Shown here one piece after another: positions 26,608-36,447 of a DNA stretch of 64,000 nucleotides. Origin of the DNA: an uncultured Sphingomonadaceae bacterium (GTDB lineage: Bacteria; Pseudomonadota; Alphaproteobacteria; Sphingomonadales; Sphingomonadaceae); contig CANMNF010000002.1 of assembly GCA_947499255.1 (NCBI GenBank), positions 322,430 through 386,429 on the forward strand, given 5' to 3'. Each line of letters starts with the position of its first letter. Position 1 is the first letter of the stretch. The translations under genes were made by a program, and so were the position numbers. The notes under the pieces were generated by a model, which saw only the letters and a program-made list of their open reading frames with translations, did no database searches and had not been told where the DNA came from.

Positions 26608-29600
26608 CTAAACCGCTCCAATCGCAGTGAGGTAAGTAGACAGATGCGTGTTGAGCGCTGACACTTGTGCCGCCGTTAACGCACCGCCTTTGTGGAACAC
26701 TGCAAAGGTGGCGTTCGAATAGGTGTTTTGGCGACGCAAAACACTATTGATACTGACCGGGACACCATCAGATGTGTCGGTTAGATCTGCCGCCAAAGCC
26801 CCGCCGAAATATCCTCGCAAAATGCTCGCACTTTCACGGGTGATCACACGGTAACCCGCGGCGCTGCCAGTTGCCGGACGCAAGATATTGTCATTGTTGT
26901 CATTGACCCGGAATTGCTCATTGCCTGAGGCGGGAATTTCCAACCGCAATCGGTTTTGCGAATTGTTACCGGTCGTGCCGAACGTACCCTGGCTGCTTGA
27001 TGCAGAGCCCACCAGCCAGACGCCCGCATGCGCATCATTTTGCGTGTAATTAAGGCCAGCATTAACCGATTCGCCAAGATCGAGATAGGCGGATGAGCCA
27101 TCTCCGGTGTATCCTGAAAATGCGGTGAAGCTTGGTGAATTGACGGTCGTCGCCGCATTGCTGGGATGAATGGCATTCACCCTTGAAGCTTGCGCATCAT
27201 GTCCAGCTAGCATCAAGAAATCCAGCCTGGACCAGATACCGGCAGAAACCAGCGCGCTGATAAGCGTATCCAAGCGCCCTTTTTGCGCTGCATCGGGCTG
27301 CACAGCCATGGCGGCGAAATATGCCGTCGCCTCCGTGCTGTATGATCCGCCTTCTGCAACATTGGTGACCGAAGCGATGATGGTTTGTTCGCTGAAATTG
27401 CCCGCAGCATCGGTCGCGCGCACTGTAACGGTGTAATGGTTATCAGCGTTGCTATCTGCCGGGTTTTCAAAGTCCTGCGTCCCGTTACCGGCCCACCGCA
27501 AAGTGTCACCGCTCAATTCAAAGTCAGCCTGATCACTGCCGCCAACGATGGACCATGTGACACTTTCATCTGCTGTGAGCGTATGGGAAAGCTGGGCATC
27601 TTCCGACACGGATACCGAGCTGGCACTGGTGATGACAGGGTTTGTATCATCAACGCCTTCCACCGTGATGGAAAGCGCCGTTGTGCGACCGCTATTCGCG
27701 CTGTCTGCAAGCGTTTCTTGCAGCGTAAAGCTTGCCGATTGCGCCGTTGTTGGCGTGCCAACAATCGTGCCCGCTGCACTGTTTAGCGACATGCCGGCGG
27801 GCAAGGATCCAGCCAACAGTGCAAGCGTTGATCCGGCCACGCGGTCTTGAATAGTAATGGAGCTTGATTGCCCGGTTTGGGCGGTTGTCGTATCCAGCGA
27901 AAGGTTTGACAAAGCAGGCTGTTCAAACACATTCGTGATTGCAATGCTAACCGCTTGCGCGCCAATATTTCCGGCAGCATCTGTCGCAACAAAATTGAAA
28001 GCATAGCTCGACCGACTTTCAAAATCGGTTTGCTCAAGCGACCACGTGCCTGTCGCGGAATTCAAGGTGACAAGCGCAGATTGTGCGCCCGTTACGCTCC
28101 AGGTCACCGGCTCATCTGTGGTCAGGGCTCCGCTGATAGCAGTGCCTTCTGCATAAGTGCCGGAAGGATCTGCGCTAGTGATCACAGGTGCAATCGCATC
28201 GCCGCCAACCGGGCCGCGCACTGCGCCGACAGGGGCAACAGGGCTGCGCCGTGCATTGGCCTTTGCATCATGGCGGATGGTCGGTGGCTTGGGATAGGCA
28301 AGCAGCGCCCCTTGCGGCGTGAAATCGCCACCGGCAGCATCGGTAAAATTGCCCAAGGCATTGCCGCCCATCGATGTCCCAACTGCCCCTGCAGGAGCGC
28401 TGGCACCACCTGACAGATGATTGAAAGTGATCAACAAATCACTGTCTGGCGTTCCGCCATAATTCAGGACCGCGAGCGCGTTATTGGCCACCAGACTATA
28501 CGTGTCAGGATTGTAGCCCACCGCGCCCAGAAAAAGTGTCTGAGTAGACAAAGCATTGTGTGCGAACACGACATGGTTTTGGGCGCTGCCAAATTGTGAC
28601 TGATCACCGGGCGCTTCGCCATTATCAAATGCATTATTGGCAATCAGGAAATCACTGCAAGTGCCGCCGCCATGGAAGAACACCTGCGCGTTAATCCCCG
28701 AACCAATATTGCCCCACAGCACGATGTTCTCACCGTTTGTCTGGAAAATATCGGCATGCGAATCAAAGAACGTGCTGATCGTCGTGGTGCCAGAAACATC
28801 GACCGGTCCCCATGCAGCCGTTGTTCCATCAGCTTGCAAAGATGCGGCAAATCGCGTGTCATCCAGCAATGTGGCTGACCAGCCTGATAAGGAGTTCAGC
28901 CATGCGACGACATCGGCAACATTGTAATTGTCTGCATCTGCATCGCTGGTCTGAATAGCCAAGGTGCCAACGCTGGCGCCGTTCACCTTGGCATTAACCA
29001 CCCGGTTGCCCGCGCTGTTGCTGCCGCTCATTTCAAGCGTCGCATTGGCCGGGCCATTGACGTTGAGCGCATCGATAAAGCTGCGATATGCGCTGTTATC
29101 GAGATCGAAGCTGGTGGTGCCAATGACGCATTTTGCGCCGCTAAACAGATCGCTGAATATCGTGGAGAAGGTGCCGCCACGAACAAGTTCGCAATCCACA
29201 CCTGCATGCCACAAATTGGTCACCGTGCACTCGGTCAAGGTACCGTTTGAACGCAGCAGGAAGCGATTTGTGCTGCGGGGTCTTTTTTCATAAAGGCTAT
29301 CGCGCCCTGCTGAATTGGTGAGATTGATACCATCACACCAAACGCCTTCGCTCAAATCATACAGTTCAAACGCGTTCACAAAGTCTACCGTGATGTTGCT
29401 GCCGCGCAGGCGCACCCGGCCCATGGATAAGCGGAAAAATTCTTCCGCTGCATTAATCGGCTGCGTGAAAGTGATCGGATCAGCGGCTTCGATCACGCAC
29501 CATGCGGGCATGGTATACGTGCCGCTACTTCCAAGAAAATCGTGCTGGGTGCCGCCAACAATGCGAATGCGCGCGCTTATCGGCGTTTGCGACTTCACAT

Positions 29601-30198
29601 AATTGAGCGCCGCGCCAACGGTTTGATAGGAGGTACCGGCGATTTCTGCGAGGCCGGGATCAACTTCTATATCCACATCATAAAGCGTATCGCGCGGGAA
29701 CACGCTATAAGGCCCCATGACCCGGATCTGCATCGTCGCATCGCGGGGAACGGCTTCGAAATATACATGCGCTTCACCAGCAACGCCCGCTGGCTTGGAC
29801 AGCGTCACCCACCACCCGAAATAGCTGACAGTCTCTCCGTTCGCATTGGCGAAGGAGCGCAGCGACGGCGCGGTAATTTCATGAGTTGCGCCTTCGAAAT
29901 GCACTTTGACCATTTCGAGGCCGAGATTATCAATCAAAGTGCCGCCGTCATTGGCGCCACCGATCACGCCCATCACAAGGCTATTGGTAAAAGCCTGATT
30001 GGGCGGTGTGATAAGGCGCAGGGCCGGCTTTGCCGTAACGCGCACGGGATCACTGGGAAGATTGCCGCCAAAACCGCTTGCCGCTGTTCCGGTCCAACCT
30101 GCTGCTGGTACAATTTGCGTTCCTATATCAGCGGGCGATCCGCCACGCGATCCGCGTGCGCTCGAAAGCGCGCCAAAGCCGAGCCCATAGCGCCCCAT
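26608..30198 (-). CDS. Large beta-helix protein with cadherin-like repeats, likely phage/GTA spike fibre
   Basis: A 1196-residue protein. The N-terminus MGRYGLGFGALSSARG is of the kind seen in phage and GTA tail or spike proteins; there is no signal peptide. Residues about 200-640 look like a parallel beta-helix (repeated short strands, many Asn/Gly, e.g. FLIANNAFDN and NHVVFAHNALS). Residues about 680-960 hold cadherin-like repeats (APVITSADPSG and NPVITSASSVSVSED; paired FVATDAAGN and VRATDAAGN). The C-terminus (YFAAMAVQPDAAQKGRL, LMLAGHDAQASRVN, YTGDGSSAYLDLG) is a lectin-like module I know from phage tail fibres. Its ATG overlaps the stop of the spike-base gene (TGATG), so they form one unit. 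Confidence 0.7.
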   Translation of the reverse strand: MGRYGLGFGALSSARGSRGGSPADIGTQIVPAAGWTGTAASGFGGNLPSDPVRVTAKPALRLITPPNQAFTNSLVMGVIGGANDGGTLIDNLGLEMVKVHFEGATHEITAPSLRSFANANGETVSYFGWWVTLSKPAGVAGEAHVYFEAVPRDATMQIRVMGPYSVFPRDTLYDVDIEVDPGLAEIAGTSYQTVGAALNYVKSQTPISARIRIVGGTQHDFLGSSGTYTMPAWCVIEAADPITFTQPINAAEEFFRLSMGRVRLRGSNITVDFVNAFELYDLSEGVWCDGINLTNSAGRDSLYEKRPRSTNRFLLRSNGTLTECTVTNLWHAGVDCELVRGGTFSTIFSDLFSGAKCVIGTTSFDLDNSAYRSFIDALNVNGPANATLEMSGSNSAGNRVVNAKVNGASVGTLAIQTSDADADNYNVADVVAWLNSLSGWSATLLDDTRFAASLQADGTTAAWGPVDVSGTTTISTFFDSHADIFQTNGENIVLWGNIGSGINAQVFFHGGGTCSDFLIANNAFDNGEAPGDQSQFGSAQNHVVFAHNALSTQTLFLGAVGYNPDTYSLVANNALAVLNYGGTPDSDLLITFNHLSGGASAPAGAVGTSMGGNALGNFTDAAGGDFTPQGALLAYPKPPTIRHDAKANARRSPVAPVGAVRGPVGGDAIAPVITSADPSGTYAEGTAISGALTTDEPVTWSVTGAQSALVTLNSATGTWSLEQTDFESRSSYAFNFVATDAAGNIGAQAVSIAITNVFEQPALSNLSLDTTTAQTGQSSSITIQDRVAGSTLALLAGSLPAGMSLNSAAGTIVGTPTTAQSASFTLQETLADSANSGRTTALSITVEGVDDTNPVITSASSVSVSEDAQLSHTLTADESVTWSIVGGSDQADFELSGDTLRWAGNGTQDFENPADSNADNHYTVTVRATDAAGNFSEQTIIASVTNVAEGGSYSTEATAYFAAMAVQPDAAQKGRLDTLISALVSAGIWSRLDFLMLAGHDAQASRVNAIHPSNAATTVNSPSFTAFSGYTGDGSSAYLDLGESVNAGLNYTQNDAHAGVWLVGSASSSQGTFGTTGNNSQNRLRLEIPASGNEQFRVNDNNDNILRPATGSAAGYRVITRESASILRGYFGGALAADLTDTSDGVPVSINSVLRRQNTYSNATFAVFHKGGALTAAQVSALNTHLSTYLTAIGAV

Positions 30199-30467
30199 CA
30201 GGAAAGGCCTACCAGGCTAGCAGCTGTTGTGCCTGTGGCGCGTACAGCTTTTACGCGGACATCAAGGACGCTGCCCGATGGAAGGTTGCGGAAGATGATT
30301 TCACTGTCGCCGCGCAAGGTGACAAGCGCGATATCACCGCCCTCGCCAACATAAAGGGCTTTGGTGGGTGTCGCCAGATCCTGCGAATCGCTTGGAAGGA
30401 TATCAAAGCATAATTCGGCGGGTGCCATGGGGCTGTCGGTCAAATATTTGAAGGGATCGTTGCTCAC
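30198..30467 (-). CDS. Spike base protein, Rcc01079 (GhsA) family
   Basis: An 89-residue protein whose sequence DPFKYLTDSPMAPAE, then TKALYVGEGGDIALV and FRNLPSGSVLDVRVKAVRAT, with GTTAASLVGL at the end, matches what I remember of the head-spike base protein of the Rhodobacter gene transfer agent. In that system GhsA and GhsB form head spikes that bind the recipient capsule. I place the start at GTG 30467, 6 nt after GGAG (30474-30477); an upstream ATG at 30479 lacks a good site. No capsid, portal or terminase gene is in the window. Confidence 0.75.
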   Translation of the reverse strand: MSNDPFKYLTDSPMAPAELCFDILPSDSQDLATPTKALYVGEGGDIALVTLRGDSEIIFRNLPSGSVLDVRVKAVRATGTTAASLVGLS

Positions 30468-30630
30468 TGAGGTCTCCATTGATAACGCGGGAAGCCGGGT
30501 AGTGATTCCCCAAATCTGTAGGAAAGCTCTTTTCCTTAATCGGTTGCGGCATCCATAACTTGCGCCTTCGTTGGCTAGGGGACAATATGCAGCACTCGAA
30601 ATTAGCAAGGATGTCCTTTACGGACGCGTG

Positions 30631-31974
30631 ATGGCAAGCATTCCATCTTATTCGGCACAAGCACCAGTTGGACGGCAGCGTTTTTCGCTGACCAGCCTGC
30701 TACCGCTTTTGTTGCTGTTTTATGCGACTTTGATGCCACCAGAACTGCGCCTCGATATTCAGGACCAGACTTTGTACGCCCCGCGCCTAGTCACGTTTCT
30801 TTTGCTGCCGTGGGTTATCCATCGGCTCGCCAGTGGCGCTATACAAGTGCGGTTGCCAGATTATCTGATGATGATCGGCACGGTATGGATGATCGTCTCA
30901 TTCGTCGCGTTTTACGATTTTGACGAAGGCTTCGTGCGCGGCTCTGCTCTCGCTTTTGATGTGGCAGCTGGGTATCTGATCGCGCGCATCAGCATACGCA
31001 ACAGCACTGATTTCCTGCGCTTTTTGATATTGATCGTGCCTGGCGTTTTGGGCGTAGGCCTGATCATGATGGTGGAGAGCGTCAGCCACAACCATATCAT
31101 CCGGCCATTGTCGGCCGAAGTTTTCGGGCCATTGCCGCTATATCTGGACGGCAATGAAGTTGGCCGTGTGTCTGAGTTCGGCAAGGAAATCCGCTTGGGT
31201 CTTATGCGCGCTGGCGGACCGTTCTCTCACCCTATCTTAGGCGGTCTTTTCATGGCCAGCATGTTGCCCATCTATTTCTATTCTGGCCTGCGTCGCTGGC
31301 CTTTGTGGATTGGCGCAGCGTCCGGCTTTTTCGCAGTCTTCAGTGGTAGCTCAGCTGCATTTCTAGCCTTGCTTATGGCTATTGGCCTGATCGGGTATGA
31401 CTGGATGCAAAAGCGCGTGGCCCTGCTCAATTGGAGTTATTTCGTAATCGCTGTTGCAGGCGCCATGAGCGTGATTCAAGTACTCTCGCAAAATGGCCTT
31501 GTCTCGATCATTGTGCGCTTCACTCTCAATCCGCAAACCGGGCAGTTCAGGCGATTGATATGGGACTACGGCGTGCGCTCAGTGGAAAATCATCCCCTTT
31601 TCGGCATTGGCTATACTGAATATGAGCGCGCCTTGTGGATGCCGCCCACGGTCGATAATCACTGGCTGATGCTGGGCATTCGCCATGGCTTGATCACACC
31701 TGTTCTGTTTGCGCTTGCCTGTGGCTTAATCATCTATCGCATGGCCAAAATCAGCGGCACGCAAAGCGAAACTGGCCGGCGTTTTTACGTCGGTTATGCC
31801 ATCTCGCTATTCGTATTTGCCATTATGGGCTTTACCGTCGCATTCTTCGGTTCTGTGCAATATTGGTTCTATATTCTGATGGGCGTGGGCATGTCATTGT
31901 GCATTCCGCGCTCGGTGGACCCAGCTTTCAACAGGCCTGCGCCCCAAGCCGCCAGCCTCGCCGCTGCTAGCTAA
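30631..31974 (+). CDS. O-antigen polymerase (Wzy-like)
   Basis: A 447-residue protein with many hydrophobic helices and the O-antigen polymerase/ligase loop: GGPFSHPILGGLFMASMLP near residue 195 and ENHPLFGIGYTEYERALWMPPTVDNHWLMLGIRHG near residue 315, including the conserved His. It polymerises lipid-linked repeat units in the periplasm. ATG at 30631 is used. It is divergent from the spike base gene. It is the third Wzy/WaaL-like protein here and the one most likely to work with the Wza-Wzc system downstream. Confidence 0.82.
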   Translation: MASIPSYSAQAPVGRQRFSLTSLLPLLLLFYATLMPPELRLDIQDQTLYAPRLVTFLLLPWVIHRLASGAIQVRLPDYLMMIGTVWMIVSFVAFYDFDEGFVRGSALAFDVAAGYLIARISIRNSTDFLRFLILIVPGVLGVGLIMMVESVSHNHIIRPLSAEVFGPLPLYLDGNEVGRVSEFGKEIRLGLMRAGGPFSHPILGGLFMASMLPIYFYSGLRRWPLWIGAASGFFAVFSGSSAAFLALLMAIGLIGYDWMQKRVALLNWSYFVIAVAGAMSVIQVLSQNGLVSIIVRFTLNPQTGQFRRLIWDYGVRSVENHPLFGIGYTEYERALWMPPTVDNHWLMLGIRHGLITPVLFALACGLIIYRMAKISGTQSETGRRFYVGYAISLFVFAIMGFTVAFFGSVQYWFYILMGVGMSLCIPRSVDPAFNRPAPQAASLAAAS

Positions 31975-32028
31975 CTTGCGGTTTGCAATGCGACACTCAC
32001 AGTCCGGCTTCGCAAGCGCGAGCAGTTC

Positions 32029-32973
32029 ATGAACGGCAAATCGCAGGCACCCGAAGTCACCGTCATTATGGTGAGTTACAACACAAGTGCGCTTACATTA
32101 AAAGCGCTGGAAACTTTGTTCGCCAATGCCGGTGATATCGCCATGCATGTGGTGGTTTGGGACAATGCTTCTGCTGATGGATCCGCTGATGCGATTGCAG
32201 ATCGTTTCCCGGATGTAGAGTTGATCCGCTCCGACGAGAATATCGGGTTTGCTGCGGCCAATAACCGAGTGGCTGAACGCGCCAGCACCAAATGGTTGCT
32301 GCTTTTGAACCCCGATACTGAAACCTATCCCAATGCCATCGCACAGCTTGTAAATTTCGCCAAGGTCCAACCCAAAGCCGGGATCACAGGTGGGCGCACC
32401 GTGTTCCCCGATGGCTCGCTCAACGCCGCATCGTGTTGGAACCAGATGTCGGTCTGGAGCCTGTTTTGCGCGGCGGTTGGCCTGTCACGTGCGTTCCCGG
32501 ACAGCCCCTTCTTCAACCCCGAAGCCATTGGCGGCTGGAAGCGCGATAGCGTGCGCGAAGTCGATATCGTTGTTGGCTGCTTTTTTTGTATCCGAACTGA
32601 TTTGTGGCGGGAACTTGGCGGCTTTGACGAACGGTATTTCATGTATGGCGAGGAGGCAGACCTGTGCCTGCGTGCACGCAGACAAGGTTATCGCCCCATG
32701 ATAACGCCTACCGCGCAGATCATGCATTTGGTTGGCGCATCGACAAAGCGGCGCGAGGACAAAATGGTCCAGTTGATGCGCGCCAAAGCAACACTGGTAC
32801 GCGATCATTGGAGCCCGGCGAAGCGGTCTATGGGCATAGCGCTGATGTGGCTGTGGATCGCCACCCGGCGGCTGGCAACGGGCCTTGGCAGTATGTTTGG
32901 CTTGTCCAAATCTGCACCATTGTGGCGCGGCGTGTGGCGCAGGCGGCAGGATTGGTTGCGCGGTTATTCCTGA
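32029..32973 (+). CDS. Glycosyltransferase family 2
   Basis: A 314-residue GT-A enzyme of rhamnosyltransferase type: VTVIMVSYNTSALTLKALE, VVVWDNASADGS, the donor motif LLLLNPDTE, the acceptor part GGFDERYFMYGEEADLCLRARRQG with the ED base, and a C-terminal basic helix. It transfers a sugar to the growing repeat unit at the cytoplasmic membrane. It follows the Wzy gene by 54 nt and ends convergently with the GT4 gene, overlapping it by 10 nt. Confidence 0.88.
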   Translation: MNGKSQAPEVTVIMVSYNTSALTLKALETLFANAGDIAMHVVVWDNASADGSADAIADRFPDVELIRSDENIGFAAANNRVAERASTKWLLLLNPDTETYPNAIAQLVNFAKVQPKAGITGGRTVFPDGSLNAASCWNQMSVWSLFCAAVGLSRAFPDSPFFNPEAIGGWKRDSVREVDIVVGCFFCIRTDLWRELGGFDERYFMYGEEADLCLRARRQGYRPMITPTAQIMHLVGASTKRREDKMVQLMRAKATLVRDHWSPAKRSMGIALMWLWIATRRLATGLGSMFGLSKSAPLWRGVWRRRQDWLRGYS

Positions 32974-34187
32974 TTGCTGACAGCTGCACTTTGCAGGCCT
33001 GCGCGAAACTGCTGACCGATGGCGTCTGGCAGGAAAGGCTGCGCTGCTGCACTCGTCTGCCATTCGCGCAGTTCCTGTTTTAGCTTAGCGCTATCGCGGG
33101 CAAGCTTGATCATGGCCGCAGCAATTTCATCAAGGTCGCGCGCATCTGTTGCGATGGCAAATGGGCATCTGTCAAAATAGCCATCGACTGCGGCACCCTT
33201 GGGGTATGCGATCGGCAAGCCGGATAAAAGCGCTTCGATAAAAACGAGACCAAAGCTTTCTTGCAAGGATGGCAGTATCAACCCAGCAGAAGCATTCATA
33301 CGCTGGCGCAGCGCCGCGCGGTCCATAGCGCCTGCCAATGTTATTGTGCTGCGGCCGCCCACCATCGCTGCACATTGCGCAACATCAGCAGGCGTGCCTC
33401 CGCCTACAATATCAAGGCGACAATCGGGGTGCACTTTGACAACGCGGTCCATGGCTGCTGCCATTCGCGGCAGGTTCTTGCCTTTCGCATTGTGCAGGTG
33501 GAACACGCTAAGAAGCCTGCGGCCCTCTGGATTCGGCGCCATGATATCTGTAAAGTCTGGTGGGCAAGGCAGGATTTCGCTTGGCCCAGCACGCTTGCCC
33601 AAAAGGTCCTCAACTGCAGCCAAAGACCATGGCGCAAACGAAAACACATGCGCTGCGCTGTGAAAGACCTTCGCGATAACGCTGCGAAGATCTGGCCGAT
33701 GGCGCAGGATTTTAAGGTCAGTGTTACCTTGGATGGTGATCGCGAAAGGGATGTCCAAGTTGGCCGCCGCATGATGGACTGCGATGCCTTCGACGCAAAG
33801 CTTGTGCCCCACCAGCAAATCAGGCCGTTGTATGGGAAAACCATGCTCTGCGATCCAAGCACCCAATTGGCGCAAGGCCGAGACGTGAAACATGCCTTTG
33901 CCCGGCGCATGATAGCGGATCGTCTCACCAAAGCTGTCTGCCTGCGAAGTGACAGCGATGCGGGGGATGCCAGCGCCCGACATCACAGCTTTAATCAGGT
34001 CGCTTGCTTTGGGAGATACGCGGTTCAGCGACAGAACACGGTGGCGCATCGGCTCTGTCGCCAAAGCGACCAACCGTTCGATCACAGGGGTTTTGTGCGA
34101 TTGAACCATGTCCGGGAAATCCGCGCTGACATGGCCCACATACAAAGAAGGCTCCGAACCATTCCCATGATCAGAGCCTTCTTGCAT
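32964..34187 (-). CDS. Glycosyltransferase family 4
   Basis: About 407 residues with the GT-B donor site: RRLLSVFHLHNAKGKNLPRM, LDIVGGGTPAD, then NASAGLILPSLQESFGLVFIEALLSGLPI carrying the conserved E-x7-E pattern. ATG at 34187 follows GAGG by about 8 nt; the longer frame to 34313 would overlap the wzc gene and is rejected. It is last in the wza-wzc-GT4 run on the minus strand, so it likely builds the polymer that this machinery exports. Confidence 0.85.
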   Translation of the reverse strand: MQEGSDHGNGSEPSLYVGHVSADFPDMVQSHKTPVIERLVALATEPMRHRVLSLNRVSPKASDLIKAVMSGAGIPRIAVTSQADSFGETIRYHAPGKGMFHVSALRQLGAWIAEHGFPIQRPDLLVGHKLCVEGIAVHHAAANLDIPFAITIQGNTDLKILRHRPDLRSVIAKVFHSAAHVFSFAPWSLAAVEDLLGKRAGPSEILPCPPDFTDIMAPNPEGRRLLSVFHLHNAKGKNLPRMAAAMDRVVKVHPDCRLDIVGGGTPADVAQCAAMVGGRSTITLAGAMDRAALRQRMNASAGLILPSLQESFGLVFIEALLSGLPIAYPKGAAVDGYFDRCPFAIATDARDLDEIAAAMIKLARDSAKLKQELREWQTSAAAQPFLPDAIGQQFRAGLQSAAVSNQE

Positions 34188-34218
34188 GTCGTCTGCCTCA
34201 ATAGCGCCAGTAAACCGA

Positions 34219-36429
34219 TTACTCGGTTTTGCTGTCGTAGCTGTAATAGCGGTACTGATAATTGTAGCTTTCACCCGCATCGAGTGCGCGATATTTCGTA
34301 AGCACGGTGCCAAGGATATTGGCGTTCATATCGCGCAGACGGCCAATGGCCTGACGCGCTTGTCCGGCCTGCGCACCATTTGCTTCGGCAATGAAGATCA
34401 CGCCATCGACGAACCGTGACAGCAACGGCGCATCAGCGATGCCCATCACTGGCGAGCTGTCGATAACCACAACGTCATACAGCTCACGGCATTTGATCAA
34501 CATCTCATTCACGAGACCTGAAGAGAGAATTTCGGCAGGATTGTCCGGTATTGCCCCCACTGGCAACACATCCAGATTTTCTTCGACGTGGTGAATCACC
34601 GCCTGTTCAAGCGGGACGTGCGTGTAAATTGCTTCAACCACACCTGTTTTGGGGCGCGAATCGAAAAAATGACCCGATACTGCAGGTCGACGCAAATCCA
34701 TGTCGATCAACAAAGTCTTACGGCCGATCGTGGCGTATTTGCGCGCGACAGCAACAGCCGAGGTTGTTTTTCCTTCAGAAGACTGGCTGCTTGTGAACAA
34801 GACGACCGGATTTTCAACATCGGCCAAGCGATAATCGAGAGTGGCGCGTATCGATGCATAGGCTTCGCTGATCGGGCTGAAGAAGTTCGCGATCTCATCG
34901 GGAACCTCGTCGCCAATATAAGGCGTTTGCCCCAGCAACCGTGTGTTCAATTTGCGTTCCACGTCTTCCACTGAACGCAATTTGTCATCCAGCGTTTCGC
35001 GCAGCACCGCAATGCCGATCGCGGCCGCCAATCCCAGCAACAAAGCTGCTGCAAGGTTTTTCGGCAAATTCGGCGATGAAGGCCCTGTTGGCGCAACCGC
35101 GCGGTCGAGCAATGAGACATCGCTGCTGCGAATGTTTGAGGCAGCGGCCAGTTGGTTGAACCGATACAGCAGCGCTTCTAACTGGGTGCGGAATGCCTGC
35201 GCTTCGCGTTCCAGCAAATTGTATTGCACACGGCGATCTTGCTCACCCAATGTCGCATCAGAAACGTTGCGCAGCTCACGTTGCAGCGCGCTTTCCTGCC
35301 GGGCGGCCAGATTGTACTCATTGCGAATGGAGTTCTTGACTTCATTTGCTGCTGCGGAAACCTGTTCGCGCAGAGCAGCTATCTCAGTGGTCAATTCACG
35401 TACCTGAGGGTAATCCTCCTGATAACGCTCGCTCAATGTTGTGCGTTCAGCTTCTGCTGCGGCAATACGAGCACGCAGCGCCTGCACCGTTCCATTATCG
35501 CGCACTTGAGGCAATTGAATGGCCGGGATGTCAGATGCCGCTCGCCAGCGCTGCTCAGCGGCAATCCGCTCTGCCCTTGCTGCGATAACGGCGGTATTGA
35601 TGCTGGATAAATTGTTCACGGTCATCGGGGTGGCCGCGCCTCTTATGCCTGCCCCAAATTCAGATGCCGAGGCTGCGCCCCCATCGAGCATGGATTGGCC
35701 GATGATCCGGTTTTCGCGCGCATATGCAATTGCTTCAACTTCGGCTTGGCGCAATTGCTCACGCGTATCGGTAATCTGCTCTTCCAGATATTCGCGCGCA
35801 TAGGAATTGGCTTCTACACCTTGCAACAGGCTGGATGCGACAAGGGCTTCGGCATAACCATTGGCGGCTTCTGCTGCGAAATCTTGATCATCCGATGTAA
35901 AACTGATCGCCAGGATCCTGGTGTTGGGCACCACTTCCACACTAACGCTTCCCGATAGATACCGGGCCAGCGCCATGCGCCGTTCTTCCGGAGACACAGG
36001 CTCAGCTTCTTCATCTGCCTGCGCTGCAAACTTGGTGACCAGATCAAGATCATCGACCACGCTAAGCGCCATGCTGCGGCTGCCGACCACTTGAGACAAT
36101 GTGTTCAGATGGTTCGCAAGCTCGTTGATAGAAATATAAGGATCAAGCTCGGCCCCTTCGATAATCTCCTGACCTTGATTGTTAACGCGGACCGTTGCCG
36201 TTGCGTCATAAAGCGGGGTCATCAACATCGTCAGAACAAGGCCCAGAACGACAACCAATCCCGTCACGCAGACAAGGATGAGCCTTTGGCGCCAGAGAAT
36301 TGCACGGATATTGGCGATGCTTAGAAAGCCGACATCATTGCTCCCCGCGCCCTGTCCGCCATCGCTTGGGAGAAAGCGATCAACAGCATCGTTATATGGT
36401 GCCGATTGTGGTGCGTTTGCTTGCTGCAT
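34219..36429 (-). CDS. Polysaccharide co-polymerase and tyrosine autokinase (Wzc/ExoP type)
   Basis: A 736-residue protein: Wzz domain with membrane helices near residues 50-72 and about 470-490, a long coiled-coil middle (repeated AERIAAEQRWRAAS, AEAERTTLSERYQED), then the BY-kinase domain. Walker A is SSQSSEGKTT (around residues 548-556), Walker A' LLIDMDLRRP, Walker B VVIDSSP. The C-terminus is a Tyr cluster, YNYQYRYYSYDSKTE, the autophosphorylation tail. It controls chain length and export with Wza, encoded 18 nt upstream. Confidence 0.95.
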   Translation of the reverse strand: MQQANAPQSAPYNDAVDRFLPSDGGQGAGSNDVGFLSIANIRAILWRQRLILVCVTGLVVVLGLVLTMLMTPLYDATATVRVNNQGQEIIEGAELDPYISINELANHLNTLSQVVGSRSMALSVVDDLDLVTKFAAQADEEAEPVSPEERRMALARYLSGSVSVEVVPNTRILAISFTSDDQDFAAEAANGYAEALVASSLLQGVEANSYAREYLEEQITDTREQLRQAEVEAIAYARENRIIGQSMLDGGAASASEFGAGIRGAATPMTVNNLSSINTAVIAARAERIAAEQRWRAASDIPAIQLPQVRDNGTVQALRARIAAAEAERTTLSERYQEDYPQVRELTTEIAALREQVSAAANEVKNSIRNEYNLAARQESALQRELRNVSDATLGEQDRRVQYNLLEREAQAFRTQLEALLYRFNQLAAASNIRSSDVSLLDRAVAPTGPSSPNLPKNLAAALLLGLAAAIGIAVLRETLDDKLRSVEDVERKLNTRLLGQTPYIGDEVPDEIANFFSPISEAYASIRATLDYRLADVENPVVLFTSSQSSEGKTTSAVAVARKYATIGRKTLLIDMDLRRPAVSGHFFDSRPKTGVVEAIYTHVPLEQAVIHHVEENLDVLPVGAIPDNPAEILSSGLVNEMLIKCRELYDVVVIDSSPVMGIADAPLLSRFVDGVIFIAEANGAQAGQARQAIGRLRDMNANILGTVLTKYRALDAGESYNYQYRYYSYDSKTE

Positions 36430-36447
36430 TTTTCTGTCTTTCGGCCC

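Noticed and set aside
33261-34301. 346-codon open frame antisense to the GT4 gene
   Set aside because: The GT4 donor-site motifs on the minus strand are clear; the opposite frame has none.
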